Positions 51,243 to 60,081 of a stretch of DNA of 60,081 bases are shown here, in pieces. The notes beneath the pieces are model-generated. The model saw only the letters and a program-made list of their open reading frames with translations. It did no database searches and was not told the origin of the DNA. How positions within the stretch are numbered: the stretch's first letter is position 1; each line of letters starts with the position of its first letter. The DNA is from Thermodesulfovibrio sp. N1 (GTDB lineage: Bacteria > Nitrospirota > Thermodesulfovibrionia > Thermodesulfovibrionales > Thermodesulfovibrionaceae), in contig NZ_MAVV01000006.1 of NCBI RefSeq assembly GCF_001707915.1, positions 1-60,081 of the forward strand, read 5' to 3'. The position numbers and the translations under genes were made by a program.

Positions 51243-51270
51243 GTTATTTTATTAAAGAAGTTAAAATAAC
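51243..51270. promoter_or_regulatory. Inverted repeat upstream of dsrC, possible operator
   Basis: A perfect 9 bp inverted repeat, GTTATTTTA and TAAAATAAC with a 10 nt spacer, lies between the possible promoter and the AAAGGAGG site of dsrC. It could be an operator or an mRNA hairpin. There is no T-run, so it is not a terminator. Confidence 0.45.
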
Positions 51271-51297
51271 AGCAAAAACTAAAAGGAGGTAGGTAAA

Positions 51298-51633
51298 ATG
51301 GCTTTTATTGAATTTAAGGGAAAACAAATCGAGATTGACGAGGATGGTTACATTCAGAACCTCGATGATTGGACTCCCGAGCTTGCAGAGTATATGGCTC
51401 AACAGGATGGAATCACTCTTACGGAGCAACACTGGGAAGTAATTAACTTTTTAAGAGACTACTATCAAAAATATCAGATTGCTCCCATGATTAAAATTCT
51501 TGTAAAAGAAATGGCTAAAATGTTTGGACCAGACAAAGGAAACACAAAATATCTTTACGGACTTTTCCCAGATGGACCAGCAAAACAAGCCTGTAGATAT
51601 GCTGGGCTTCCAAAACCAACAGGATGCGTATAA
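51298..51633 (+). CDS. dsrC: DsrC, sulfur carrier of dissimilatory sulfite reduction
   Basis: DsrC/TusE family (111 aa). The C-terminal arm ACRYAGLPKPTGCV has both conserved cysteines ten residues apart, with the penultimate Cys that forms the trisulfide with DsrAB. The start MAFIEFKGKQIEIDEDGYIQNLDDW is typical. An AGGAGGTAGG-type ribosome site is close upstream, consistent with high expression. DsrC carries the sulfur released from sulfite, to be reduced by DsrMKJOP encoded just downstream. A terminator follows. Confidence 0.97.
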   Translation: MAFIEFKGKQIEIDEDGYIQNLDDWTPELAEYMAQQDGITLTEQHWEVINFLRDYYQKYQIAPMIKILVKEMAKMFGPDKGNTKYLYGLFPDGPAKQACRYAGLPKPTGCV

Positions 51634-51645
51634 TTCATTCCATAG

Positions 51646-51672
51646 AGGGGCAGTCATCTGCCCCTTTTTATT
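51646..51672 (+). terminator. Rho-independent terminator after dsrC
   Basis: AGGGGCAG, a four-base loop, CTGCCCCT, then a T-run (TTTTTATTT). It starts 13 nt after the dsrC stop and separates dsrC from the RsbRD_N-dsrMKJOP operon, which would explain a higher level of DsrC transcript. Confidence 0.88.
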
Positions 51673-51717
51673 TATGGAAAGGGGGGATTAAAAAACTAAT
51701 TTTAATAGGAGAGGGAG

Positions 51718-52245
51718 ATGCCTATTAATGACCTCCTTTCAAAAAAAAGACAGAGTATTATTAATAAGTCTTTTGAGTTAACCATTGCTACTTATCCTGA
51801 AGAAAGTCAAACATTTTTAAGAGAAAAAAGCACACAATTTACAAATCCTGTTGGGTATACCATCTATCATGCTATTGAGCAAATTATTGATAAAATAATT
51901 TCTAATGAACCCATTGAAAATTTTATTTTACCTCTTGAAGAAATAATCAGGATAAGAGCTGTACAGGATTTTACTCCATCTCAGGCTGTAGGCTTTATCT
52001 TTCTTATTAAAAAAGCTCTCCAAGATGAACTTGAAAAGGATTTCGAGTCTTCTCAGATATTGGATTTTCTTTCAAGAGTAGATTCTCTTGCCCTTGTAGC
52101 ATTTGATATTTTCATGAAGTACAGAGAGAAAATTTATGACCTTAAATCGAAAGAACTGATTGACAGAACTTGGTGGATTCTCAAAAAGTACAACATTGTA
52201 TCAGAAATTAGTGATAAAACAGTAGAAACTAATAAAAAATTTTAA
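51718..52245 (+). CDS. RsbRD_N-domain protein upstream of dsrM
   Basis: All-helical protein (175 aa) resembling the RsbRD N-terminal domain: FLREKSTQFTNPVGYTIYHAI, EEIIRIRAVQDFTPSQAVGFIFLIKKAL and SLALVAFDIFMKYREKIYDLK. Similar proteins directly precede dsrM in other sulfate reducers. The fold is a globin-like sensor domain, here without a downstream effector domain. A sensing or assembly role for the Dsr complex is inference. It is 16 nt before dsrM and has a GGAGAGGGAG site. Confidence 0.78.
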   Translation: MPINDLLSKKRQSIINKSFELTIATYPEESQTFLREKSTQFTNPVGYTIYHAIEQIIDKIISNEPIENFILPLEEIIRIRAVQDFTPSQAVGFIFLIKKALQDELEKDFESSQILDFLSRVDSLALVAFDIFMKYREKIYDLKSKELIDRTWWILKKYNIVSEISDKTVETNKKF

Positions 52246-52261
52246 AGTGAGGTAGGGTGAG

Positions 52262-53252
52262 ATGGGTATAGGATTAGCTTTTATAATAGTATTAGGTTTA
52301 ATCCTTTTTTGCCTACATAGGTACAGATGTTTTAGGCTTAGATATTCTTTTTGCTGTAATATTTCCCTATGCTGCCTTCGTAATCTTTGTAATAGGATTT
52401 ATTCAAAGAGTAGTAAAATGGGGTAAATCGCCAGTGCCATTTAGAATACCTACAACTGCAGGACAACAGTTTTCACTTCCATGGATTAAATACAGCAAAA
52501 TTGACAATCCATCAACTGGATGGGGTGTTGCGCTTAGAATGTTTTTTGAAATTGCCTTTTTTAGATCTCTTTTCAGAAATACAAAAGCAGATATATTAAA
52601 TGGAAGACTCTATGTGGGTTCAAACAAATGGCTATGGATTGGAGCATTAGCTTTTCATTACTGCTTTTTAATAATTCTTGTTAGACACTTACGCTTTTTT
52701 GTTGGAGAAACTCCTTGGTGTATATCTTTAATTGATTCTATTGATTCTTTCTGGCAGATAGGACTTCCTATGCTCTATATGACAGATATAATAATTGCAG
52801 CAGCTCTTTTATATCTCCTTGGAAGAAGAATATTCAATCCTCAGGTAAAATATATATCATTGCCTTCTGATTACTTTCCTCTCTTTCTAATACTTGGAAT
52901 AGTTGCAACAGGTATACTAATGAGATACTTTGCTAAAGTTGACATTACAAGCATAAAAGAACTTACACTGGGTTTAGTCTATCTTAATCCAATTGTGCCA
53001 AAGGGTTTAGGAAGTCTTTTTTATATTCATCTTTTCCTTGTAAGTGTTCTTTTTGCTTACTTTCCTTTTAGCAAACTCATGCATATGGGTGGAGTATTTT
53101 TAAGCCCAACAAGAAATCTGGCAAACAACAACAGGATGAAAAGGCATGTAAATCCTTGGGATTATCCAGTTAAACATCGTCATTATGAAGAGTATGAAAA
53201 TGAATTTAGAGAAAAAATGAAAAAAGCTGGAATACCAGTAGAAAAGGAGTGA
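52262..53252 (+). pseudogene. dsrM: DsrM, menaquinol-oxidising cytochrome b subunit, frameshifted
   Basis: The gene starts at ATG 52262 (MGIGLAFIIVLGLILF) and loses frame at a T6 run (52305-52310). Removing one T continues as AYIGTDVLGLDILFAVIFPYAAFVIFVIGF and then the long frame to 53252, giving 329 aa, a normal NarI-like DsrM. Visible features are about five transmembrane helices and His residues in LAFHYCFLIILVRHLRF and KLMHMGGVFLSPTRN for heme b. DsrM passes electrons from menaquinol to DsrK. Since dsrK-dsrP are intact, a sequencing error is likeliest. As written, only an internally started product from 52434 could be made. Confidence 0.9.
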
Positions 53253-53256
53253 GACC

Positions 53257-54873
53257 ATGGCTGGATTACCAAAACCTGAAGAATTAATTTCTAAAGTTAA
53301 TTTAAAAAAGATGCCATCCAAAAAGTGGATGGATACTTTACCAGTAGAATTTAAACCTGGTTTTTACTGTTATGGAGCTAAAGGAAAAAATCTTGAGTAT
53401 GTTGAATTTCCAAATGCCCGAGACTGGTCACCAACAGATCCTGATTGGAAACTTCCAGAAGACTGGAAAAAAATAGTAATTGAAGGTATCAAGCAGAGAC
53501 TTGAAAGATTCAGGACATTCCATGTATTTATGGATATATGCGTCAGATGTGGCGCCTGTGCTGATAAATGTCACTTCTTCATAGGAACCGGTGATCCAAA
53601 AAATATGCCAGTCCTGAGAGCTGAACTGCTAAGGTCTGTTTACAGAAAATATTTTACCGTTGGTGGAAAACTCTTTGGAAGAAATGGTGGAGCAAGAGAC
53701 CTTGACCTTGATGTTTTAAAAGAACTCTGGTATTACTTTTATCAATGTACAGAATGTAGACGTTGTTCTTTGTTCTGTCCTTATGGAATTGATACAGCAG
53801 AAATAACAATAATTGGAAGAGAACTTATGAATCTACTTGGACTAAATACTGACTGGATATCTGGACCTGTTGCCAACTGTTATAGAACTGGAAACCATCT
53901 TGGAATAGAACCCCACACAATGAAATCAACCCTTGAATTTATGTGTAATGATATTGAAGAGATAACAGGAATAAAGATTGAACCACCTATCAATAGAAAA
54001 GGTGCAGAAATCCTCTTTGTAACACCCTCAGGAGACCTCTTTGCAGATCCTGGAATTTATAATGCAATGGGATACATGATGTTATTCCACGAGATAGGAC
54101 TTGATTACACATGGAGCACCTTTGCCTCAGAGGGTGGAAACTTCGGTTTCTTTACCTCTCTTGAAATGGCAAAGAGACTTCATACAAAAATCTATGAAGA
54201 AGCAAAAAGACTTAAGGTTAAATGGATACTTGGCGGTGAATGTGGACATATGTGGAGAGTCTGGCATCAGTATCACAATACATGGTATGGTCCTGTTGAT
54301 TTTCTTGAAGAACCTGTATCACCAATAACAGGAACAAAGTTTGAAAATGCTAAATCAAATAAAATTGTCCACATAAGTGAATTCACTGCTGACCTCATTA
54401 GACACGGAGTTCTTAAATTTGACAAATCAAGAAATGATAATCTCATTGTTACATTCCATGACTCCTGTAATACTTCAAGGGGTATGGGACTTTTTGAAGA
54501 ACCAAGATATATTATAAAAAATGTTTGTAACCACTTCTATGATATGCCTGATGAAACAATCCGCGAACAAACATTCTGCTGTGGAGGTGGTTCAGGATTA
54601 AATGCAGGTGAAATTATGGAATTAAGAATGAGAGGAGGATTTCCAAGAGCAAATGCAGTAAGATATGTTCGTGAAAAATTTGGAGTTAATATGCTTGCCA
54701 ATATATGTGCAATTGATAGAGCAACCTTACCACCTTTGATGGATTACTGGGTACCTGGAGTGAGAGTCACAGGAGTTACAGAACTTGTTGCCAATGCCAT
54801 GATAATGAAGGGAGAAAAAGAAAGAACAATGAATTTAAGGATGGAGCCACTACCAGGAAAGGAGGAACAATAA
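53257..54873 (+). CDS. dsrK: DsrK, HdrD-like iron-sulfur subunit
   Basis: Cytoplasmic catalytic subunit (538 aa). Two 4Fe-4S motifs, CVRCGACADKCHFF and CTECRRCSLFCPYGID, precede two CCG-type domains. The second of these has DSCNTSRGMG and FCCGGGSGLNAG, the site of the special [4Fe-4S] cluster that reduces disulfides. It is expected to reduce the DsrC trisulfide using electrons from DsrM. It starts 4 nt after dsrM and is followed by dsrJ with a 1 nt gap. Confidence 0.97.
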   Translation: MAGLPKPEELISKVNLKKMPSKKWMDTLPVEFKPGFYCYGAKGKNLEYVEFPNARDWSPTDPDWKLPEDWKKIVIEGIKQRLERFRTFHVFMDICVRCGACADKCHFFIGTGDPKNMPVLRAELLRSVYRKYFTVGGKLFGRNGGARDLDLDVLKELWYYFYQCTECRRCSLFCPYGIDTAEITIIGRELMNLLGLNTDWISGPVANCYRTGNHLGIEPHTMKSTLEFMCNDIEEITGIKIEPPINRKGAEILFVTPSGDLFADPGIYNAMGYMMLFHEIGLDYTWSTFASEGGNFGFFTSLEMAKRLHTKIYEEAKRLKVKWILGGECGHMWRVWHQYHNTWYGPVDFLEEPVSPITGTKFENAKSNKIVHISEFTADLIRHGVLKFDKSRNDNLIVTFHDSCNTSRGMGLFEEPRYIIKNVCNHFYDMPDETIREQTFCCGGGSGLNAGEIMELRMRGGFPRANAVRYVREKFGVNMLANICAIDRATLPPLMDYWVPGVRVTGVTELVANAMIMKGEKERTMNLRMEPLPGKEEQ

Positions 54874-54874
54874 A

Positions 54875-55276
54875 ATGTATGATGGATGGAAAATAATTCT
54901 TGGATTAATTGTTTTTGTAATAATAGTGACTCTGCCTTTTACAATGAGTATTGGAAAGCCATATGTACAACCAAAACCAAGTATTGATACTCCCGAGATA
55001 CAAAAAATGGAGAAAAAGCAGTGTATAGAGCCAAAACAGTACATGCGTGAGATGCATATAAAGATTTTATATTCATGGAAGGATTATGCAACCAGAGAAG
55101 GTAAAAGAGTATATGTAGCCAGTGATGGGAAACAATACGATGTTAGTCTACAAAACACTTGCATGAAGTGCCACTCAAATAAAGAAAAATTCTGTGATGA
55201 ATGCCACAACTATGTTAATGTAAAACCTTATTGCTGGGATTGCCATATTGAGCCTAAAGTGGGGGGAGTAAAATGA
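54875..55276 (+). CDS. dsrJ: DsrJ, triheme c-type cytochrome
   Basis: Periplasmic cytochrome (133 aa) with an N-terminal uncleaved anchor (IILGLIVFVIIVTLPFTMSIG) and three heme-binding sites in a row near the C-terminus: CMKCH, CDECH and CWDCH. This is the DsrJ pattern. It overlaps dsrO by 4 nt. Confidence 0.96.
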   Translation: MYDGWKIILGLIVFVIIVTLPFTMSIGKPYVQPKPSIDTPEIQKMEKKQCIEPKQYMREMHIKILYSWKDYATREGKRVYVASDGKQYDVSLQNTCMKCHSNKEKFCDECHNYVNVKPYCWDCHIEPKVGGVK

Positions 55277-56043
55277 TAACAAGAAGAGATTTTCTAAAAA
55301 TAGCTGCCTTTTCATCACTACTTGGTTTAGGTGGTGCTTTTACAATTAATGCTCTGGAAAAAGAGCCAGGTCAAAAAGTACTAAAAGACATCAATGCTCT
55401 CAAAGGAAAAAGATGGGCAATGGTAATTGACACAAGAAAGTTTAAAACAGAGTTAGATTTTGAAAAAGTTATAAAAGCATGTCACAAAGCCCATAATGTA
55501 CCTGAAATTGCCAATCCCCTTCATGAAGTAAAATGGATTTGGACAGATGACTATAAGCATTCATTTACTCATACTGCTGAAGAATATATTTCTGACGAGA
55601 TAAAACATAGAAAATTTCTACTTCTATGTAATCATTGCGAAAATCCTCCTTGTGTAAGAGTATGTCCTGTTAAAGCAACATTTAAAAGACCCGATGGCAT
55701 AACAATGCAAGATATGCATCGCTGTATTGGGTGTAAATTCTGCATGGCAGGATGTCCCTATGGTGCAAGAAGTTACAACTTCCTTCCACCAAGGGACTAT
55801 ATAAAAGAATTTAATCCTGAATATCCAACACGAACACTCGGAGTTGTTGAAAAATGTACATTCTGTAATCAAAGAATTGACAAAGGACAGCTTCCATACT
55901 GTGTTGAGGCTTCTGAAGGAAAAATTATATTTGGCGACCTCTATGACCCAAACTCTGAGATAAGAAAAGTTCTCTCTGAAAATATTGTCATTCGCAGAAA
56001 AGTTGAACTTGGCACACAACCAATGGTTTTCTACATAATTTAA
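55273..56043 (+). CDS. dsrO: DsrO, periplasmic ferredoxin-like subunit
   Basis: Iron-sulfur protein (256 aa) with a twin-arginine signal (TRRDFLKIAAFSSLLGLGGAF). Cluster motifs are CNHCENPPCVRVCP, CIGCKFCMAGCPYGA and CTFCNQRIDKGQLPYC, as in NrfC/HybA-like subunits. It would relay electrons between DsrJ and DsrP on the periplasmic side. It overlaps dsrJ by 4 nt and precedes dsrP by 13 nt. Confidence 0.96.
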   Translation: MITRRDFLKIAAFSSLLGLGGAFTINALEKEPGQKVLKDINALKGKRWAMVIDTRKFKTELDFEKVIKACHKAHNVPEIANPLHEVKWIWTDDYKHSFTHTAEEYISDEIKHRKFLLLCNHCENPPCVRVCPVKATFKRPDGITMQDMHRCIGCKFCMAGCPYGARSYNFLPPRDYIKEFNPEYPTRTLGVVEKCTFCNQRIDKGQLPYCVEASEGKIIFGDLYDPNSEIRKVLSENIVIRRKVELGTQPMVFYII

Positions 56044-56056
56044 GGGGAGGTAAGAA

Positions 56057-57247
56057 ATGCTTGATTTAGCGTTAAAAGGTAAACCAAGATACTGGATTTG
56101 GATATCTTTTCTAATAACAATGATACTTATTGGATTTATATGTTGGCTTAGAGAACACCATATTGGTGCAGCTTTTACAACAGGACTAAGCAGAGATGTA
56201 TCATGGGGATTTCATGTTGGTCAATTAACTTTCTTTGTTGGTGTTGCTGCTTCTGCTGTACTTGTTGTTTTGCCATACTATTTTCATAATTATAAAGCCT
56301 TTGGAAGAATAACAGTAATTGGTGAGTTTCTTGCTGTTGGATGTGTTTTAATTGCTATGCTTTCAGTTTTTGTTATCATGGGTCAACCTTCACGTGTTTG
56401 GAATGTTATACTTCATCCAACCCCCCATTCAATCATTTTTTGGGATATGTTTGTTCTTATGACTTATTTATTTTTAAATTTACTGTGTGGTTGGACAATA
56501 CTTCATGCTGAAAAAAAGGATGCTCCTCCTCCAAAATGGATTAAACCATTTATATATTGGGCAATTTTGTGGGCACCCTCAATTCATACAGTAACAGCCT
56601 TCCTGTATGCTGGTTTACCTGGAAAACCTCACTGGATGACAGCTCTTCAAGCAGCTCACTTTCTTGCAACCGCCTTTGCAGCAGGACCTTCATTACTTAT
56701 TATTATCAGCATGATTATTAGAAAAGTTTCAAAATTTGACCCAGGACAACAGGCAATTAATAAGCTTGCTGAAATAGCGACTTATGCTTTAATAATCCAT
56801 TTATTCTTTATAGGACTTGAGTTCTTCACAGCTTTCTACAGCCAGATACCAGACCATATGAAATCATTAATATATCTTTATTGGGGACTTGAAGGGCATG
56901 ATAGACTCGTCCCTTGGATGGCAATATCTACTTTGCTTGCCTTTACCGGACTTTTAATATTTATGTTCCCACCATTAAGGAAATGGAATGTGACAAAATT
57001 AATAGGTGCAATATGCATATTTTTCTCAATATGGATGGATAAAGGATTTGCCTTTGTAGTAAGTGGCTTTATTCCAAATTCTTTTGATAGGGTTACTGAA
57101 GCATGGATTGCTTTAAATGAATTTCTTGTAGCAGCAGGAGTCTGGTCTGTTGGAGCTTTAGTGATAACCGTTCTTTATAAAATAGCTATTACAGTTAAAG
57201 AAAAAGCTGTATTTGATAAATACGGACAAAAACAGGTTGTTGATTAA
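56057..57247 (+). CDS. dsrP: DsrP, NrfD-family quinone-interacting membrane subunit
   Basis: Integral membrane protein (396 aa) with about ten hydrophobic helices, NrfD/PsrC-type. The early GLSRDVSWGFHVGQLTFFVGVAASAVLV and the VTAFLYAGLPGKPHWMTALQAAHFLATAF segments are typical. AGGGGAGGT lies before the ATG. It closes the dsrMKJOP operon and is followed by a strong terminator. Confidence 0.96.
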   Translation: MLDLALKGKPRYWIWISFLITMILIGFICWLREHHIGAAFTTGLSRDVSWGFHVGQLTFFVGVAASAVLVVLPYYFHNYKAFGRITVIGEFLAVGCVLIAMLSVFVIMGQPSRVWNVILHPTPHSIIFWDMFVLMTYLFLNLLCGWTILHAEKKDAPPPKWIKPFIYWAILWAPSIHTVTAFLYAGLPGKPHWMTALQAAHFLATAFAAGPSLLIIISMIIRKVSKFDPGQQAINKLAEIATYALIIHLFFIGLEFFTAFYSQIPDHMKSLIYLYWGLEGHDRLVPWMAISTLLAFTGLLIFMFPPLRKWNVTKLIGAICIFFSIWMDKGFAFVVSGFIPNSFDRVTEAWIALNEFLVAAGVWSVGALVITVLYKIAITVKEKAVFDKYGQKQVVD

Positions 57248-57273
57248 ATTTGAATTATTAATAAGTTATAAAA

Positions 57274-57300
57274 AAGGCGGGATAAATCCCGCCTTTTTTT
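57274..57300. terminator. Bidirectional terminator between dsrP and pyrG
   Basis: AAGGCGGGAT and ATCCCGCCTT form a GC-rich stem with a 2-4 nt loop. T-runs lie on the plus side and A-runs on the other side, so it can serve both convergent genes. The T-run touches the pyrG stop codon. Confidence 0.9.
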
Positions 57301-58952
57301 TATTCAAGGGATACAAAAAGAGACGGTTTTTCTCTTAATGATGCTCTTATAAATTCTCTGAATAATGGATGTGGTTTAAAAGGTTTTGACTTAAACTCAG
57401 GATGAAACTGACATCCTAAAAACCAGGGATGATCCTTAAATTCAATTATTTCAATAAGCTGACCATCTGGTGAAGTTCCGCTGAAAACAACTCCCTTTTC
57501 TTCTAAGATAGGAATATATTTATTATTAAATTCATATCTATGTCTATGTCTTTCAGAAATTTCTTTTGTTTTATAAGCTTCATAGGCTTTTGTGCCTTTT
57601 TTAATAACGCAAGGATAAGCTCCTAATCTCATTGTTCCGCCCTTTTGCGAATCAACTGAACGAATCTCATATTGCCCTGTCCTTGGATTAAACCATCTTT
57701 CCATAAGATAAATCACAGGATGATCTGTATCAGGATCAAATTCAGTTGAATGAGCATTAAGACCAGCTAAATTTCTACTTAATTCTATCACCGCACATTG
57801 CATTCCAAGGCATATTCCAAAAAATGGAATTTTGTTTTCTCTTGCATACTTTATTGCTTCAATTTTACCTTCAATGCCACGACTTCCAAATCCTCCAGGA
57901 ATTAGTATGCCATGAGCATCTGTTAAATGAATTTTAGCTCCATCTCTTTCTATGTCCTCTGAGTTTACCCATAAAATATTAACTTTTGCATTATTAGCTA
58001 TTCCTCCATGAATTAAGGCTTCTGTAAGGCTTTTATAGGAATCTCTAAGCCCTACATATTTTCCAACAACTGCTATATTAACTTCATTTTTAGGATTTTT
58101 AATTTTGTTAATCACATCTTCCCAAGGGGTTAAGTCACACAATCTATGAGGTAAGCCAAGTTTCTTTTCTATAAGTAAGTCAAGTCCTTCGTTTTTAAAA
58201 TTCAAAGGAACTTCATAAACAGTCTCAACATCGTGAGCTGAGATAACAGCATCAAAATCAAGGTTACAGTGAAGAGCAATTTTTTTCTTAAGATTATAAG
58301 GAATTGGTCTGTCTGCTCTACAAAGAAGTATATCTGGCTGAATTCCAATTGCTCTTAAATTATTTACACTGTGCTGGGTTGGCTTTGTTTTAAGTTCACC
58401 AGCACTTTTTACATAAGGAACTAATGTTAAATGAATATATAAAACATTTTCTCTTCCAACATCATATCTGAATTGTCTAATTGCCTCAAGAAAAGGAAGT
58501 CCTTCTATATCTCCAACGGTCCCACCAACCTCTACAATAATAACATCATAGAAATTTTCTCCTGCAGCACTTTTTACTGCCTCTTTAATCTCATCAGTTA
58601 CATGGGGTACAACCTGAACAGTATGTCCAAGGTAATCTCCTTTTCTTTCCTTAGATATAACATGAAAATATATTTTCCCTGAGGTATAGTTATTAACGTG
58701 GGAAGTTGTTAAATTGGTAAATCTTTCATAATGTCCAAGATCTAAATCTGTTTCGCATCCATCATCGGTTACATAAACTTCTCCATGCTCAAAGGGACTA
58801 AGGGTTCCAGGGTCAACATTTATGTATGGATCAAGCTTTTGAATTGTAACTTTCCATCCCTTAGATTCAAGTAAGGCTCCGATAGCTGCAGCTGCTATAC
58901 CTTTGCCCAGAGCAGATACTACTCCACCTGTTATAAAGATGTATTTAGGCAT
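57300..58952 (-). CDS. pyrG: CTP synthase
   Basis: Amidoligase (550 aa), UTP plus glutamine to CTP. The N-terminal synthetase domain begins [21 protein letters not shown]. The C-terminal glutaminase domain has [15 protein letters not shown] with the catalytic Cys, and [14 protein letters not shown] with His and Glu. It overlaps kdsB by 22 nt. This pairing is logical, because KdsB uses CTP. Confidence 0.97.
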   Translation of the reverse strand: MPKYIFITGGVVSALGKGIAAAAIGALLESKGWKVTIQKLDPYINVDPGTLSPFEHGEVYVTDDGCETDLDLGHYERFTNLTTSHVNNYTSGKIYFHVISKERKGDYLGHTVQVVPHVTDEIKEAVKSAAGENFYDVIIVEVGGTVGDIEGLPFLEAIRQFRYDVGRENVLYIHLTLVPYVKSAGELKTKPTQHSVNNLRAIGIQPDILLCRADRPIPYNLKKKIALHCNLDFDAVISAHDVETVYEVPLNFKNEGLDLLIEKKLGLPHRLCDLTPWEDVINKIKNPKNEVNIAVVGKYVGLRDSYKSLTEALIHGGIANNAKVNILWVNSEDIERDGAKIHLTDAHGILIPGGFGSRGIEGKIEAIKYARENKIPFFGICLGMQCAVIELSRNLAGLNAHSTEFDPDTDHPVIYLMERWFNPRTGQYEIRSVDSQKGGTMRLGAYPCVIKKGTKAYEAYKTKEISERHRHRYEFNNKYIPILEEKGVVFSGTSPDGQLIEIIEFKDHPWFLGCQFHPEFKSKPFKPHPLFREFIRASLREKPSLFVSLE

Positions 58953-59704
58953 TTTTCCACTACCTCCAAATCTTCAGGAGTGTCTATTCCAAAGGAATCA
59001 TATTCTGTTATTATGATTTTAATTTTAATCCCATTTTCAAGAGCTCTTAACTGCTCTAAAGCTTCAATTTTTTCAAGTCTAGATTGAGGAAGTTTTACAA
59101 AATTTTCAAGAATTTCAACTGTATAACCATAAATTCCAATATGTTTGTACATATAACTGTCAAAATTGAAACCCTTAAGATATTTTTCTCTGTCAAAGGG
59201 TATGGGAGACCGAGAAAAATAAAGAGCATATCCATTTTTATCAAAAACAACTTTTACAATATTTGGATTTTGAAAGTCCCTTTCATCATTGATTTTTTTT
59301 GCAAGGGTTCCAATAAATTGGTTTGAATAAGAATATTCTCTCATAAGGTTTATTAGCTGATCTATCATTTCAGTTTTAATCAGCGGTTCATCTCCTTGAA
59401 GATTTATTATGATTGATTCTTTTTTTAAATTATATCCATATTTTATTAGTAGATTAACTGCCTCAGCAATTCTATCAGTCCCTGATGGATGGCTTTTTGA
59501 TGTCATTATAGCTTTCCCACCAAAAATTTCAACACAGTTAAATATTCTTTCATCATCAGTTGCAACAAAGACATCGTCAATTAATTTAGAAGATTTTGCT
59601 TTTTCATATACATGCTGAATAATTGGTTTATTTTTTAAGAGAGCAAGGGGTTTACCTGGAAATCTGGTAGAGGCAAATCTTGCTGGAATAATAATTATAA
59701 CCAT
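58931..59704 (-). CDS. kdsB: 3-deoxy-manno-octulosonate cytidylyltransferase
   Basis: CMP-KDO synthetase (257 aa), activating KDO for LPS inner core. The start [21 protein letters not shown] is the family signature, with [17 protein letters not shown] and [10 protein letters not shown] following. I use ATG 59704 ([10 protein letters not shown]). A start at 59749 would add 15 residues with no family match and run into lnt. No good ribosome site is seen. Confidence 0.93.
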   Translation of the reverse strand: MVIIIIPARFASTRFPGKPLALLKNKPIIQHVYEKAKSSKLIDDVFVATDDERIFNCVEIFGGKAIMTSKSHPSGTDRIAEAVNLLIKYGYNLKKESIIINLQGDEPLIKTEMIDQLINLMREYSYSNQFIGTLAKKINDERDFQNPNIVKVVFDKNGYALYFSRSPIPFDREKYLKGFNFDSYMYKHIGIYGYTVEILENFVKLPQSRLEKIEALEQLRALENGIKIKIIITEYDSFGIDTPEDLEVVEKCLNTSL

Positions 59705-59736
59705 AAATTTAATTTTTATGATAACATAAATATCTG

Positions 59737-60081
59737 ATGTTATTACCAACTTTTATAGAAGATATAAAAAAATATATATTGTTTTCTATAAAAAAATACT
59801 TTTTATGTTTTTTATCATCCATTTTATTAATACTAAGTTTTGCTCCCTTTGATTTATTTTTCTTTGCTTGGGTTTCTCTTTTACCTTTATTTTTATTTCT
59901 CTACAATGCACCAGATTATAAAACTGTTTTTAAAGGTGGTTTGATTTTTGGATTTTTTTATTTTTTAGGAAATGTTTATTGGATATACCACTCCCTTTAT
60001 TATTATGGATCAGTTCCTCTTTTTTTTAAGTTATATCATAGTTATTCTTTTATCTCTATATTTAGCTTTATATCCTGCTTT
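59737..60081 (+). pseudogene. lnt: Apolipoprotein N-acyltransferase, N-terminal part, frameshifted
   Basis: Starts at ATG 59737 and runs off the window. The sequence LLILSFAPFDLFFFAWVSLLPLFLFLYNA, then GLIFGFFYFLGNVYWIYHSLYYYG, matches the first transmembrane helices of Lnt. After a T8 run (60020-60027) the written frame becomes FKLYHSYSF, while the frame with one T fewer continues LSYIIVILLSLYLALYPA, which fits Lnt. It is divergent from kdsB with a 32 bp gap. The open frame was incomplete in the window, so whether the shift is real cannot be judged here. Confidence 0.75.

Noticed and set aside
1-60081. CRISPR arrays, tRNA or rRNA genes, riboswitches, complete insertion sequences
   Set aside because: I read the gaps for regularly spaced repeats, cloverleaf ends with CCA, and transposase motifs and found none. 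A covariance-model scan would be decisive.

Overview
The window is AT-rich, gene-dense bacterial DNA from a Gram-negative (LPS-bearing) sulfate or sulfite reducer. The dsrC / dsrMKJOP block with a dsrN-like gene, the archaeal-type PEP carboxylase, the indolepyruvate:ferredoxin oxidoreductase and the tungstate transporter together suggest a thermophilic anaerobe, most likely Thermodesulfovibrio or a relative (Nitrospirota). The genus is inferred from gene content, not proven. I saw no tRNA, rRNA, CRISPR array or complete insertion sequence.

Layout. 1-7.5 kb (minus): one apparent operon slp - mutL - ppcA - iorA - iorB - paaK-like - trkA. 7.5-9.6 kb (plus): an orphan 2-oxoacid:ferredoxin oxidoreductase alpha subunit and an MscS channel. 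9.6-11.3 kb (minus): a Xer recombinase and a YprB-like exonuclease. 11.4-15.7 kb (plus): pabC-pabB, then tupABC, followed by a degenerate second copy of the 3' end of pabB. 15.9-18.7 kb (plus): a restriction island (PD-(D/E)XK nuclease resembling ThaI, beta-class amino-methyltransferase, frameshifted mrr). 18.7-28.4 kb (minus): APH/kinase fusion, lhgO, a nested palindromic element, a radical SAM enzyme, a rhomboid protease, and a threonine/sulfur-carrier operon (thrC, MoaD-like, NIL, thrC, apgM-like probable homoserine kinase), then a DedA-like protein. 28.4-31 kb: a small-ORF region, a nucleotidyltransferase pair, a lipid A acyltransferase and a DtxR regulator. 31-36 kb (minus): a ferrous-iron operon (DUF2325, porin, two FeoA, FeoB, FeoB-associated protein, cytochrome) behind a promoter that carries a DtxR-type operator. 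36-43.4 kb: LPS core and O-antigen genes through msbA. 43.5-48.8 kb (minus): glyQ, glyS, pal, cpoB, moaA. 48.8-57.3 kb (plus): dsrN, a DVU0298-like gene, dsrC, an RsbRD_N protein and dsrMKJOP. 57.3-60 kb: kdsB-pyrG (minus) and the start of lnt (plus).

Two themes stand out. First, six genes (mrr, a nucleotidyltransferase, a heptosyltransferase, glyS, dsrM, lnt) are each interrupted by a one-base shift exactly at an A or T homopolymer. Because glyS and dsrM should be indispensable, homopolymer sequencing errors are the leading explanation; transcriptional slippage or real mutation is the alternative. Second, the intergenic DNA carries a small repeat family. One part is a GTCATTCCG-type palindrome, a piece of which is translated in frame inside iorA. 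The other is a recurring motif close to TTTCTATCGGCAATTTTA, which forms the ends of a 175 bp nested inverted repeat at 21.5 kb.

Functionally the window joins respiration (DsrC and DsrMKJOP moving electrons between the menaquinone pool, periplasm and sulfite reduction), siroheme modification (DsrN), iron supply under DtxR control, amino-acid and folate synthesis, arylpyruvate and central carbon metabolism, and envelope building (KDO, lipid A acylation and export, core and O-antigen, Tol-Pal, lipoprotein acylation).
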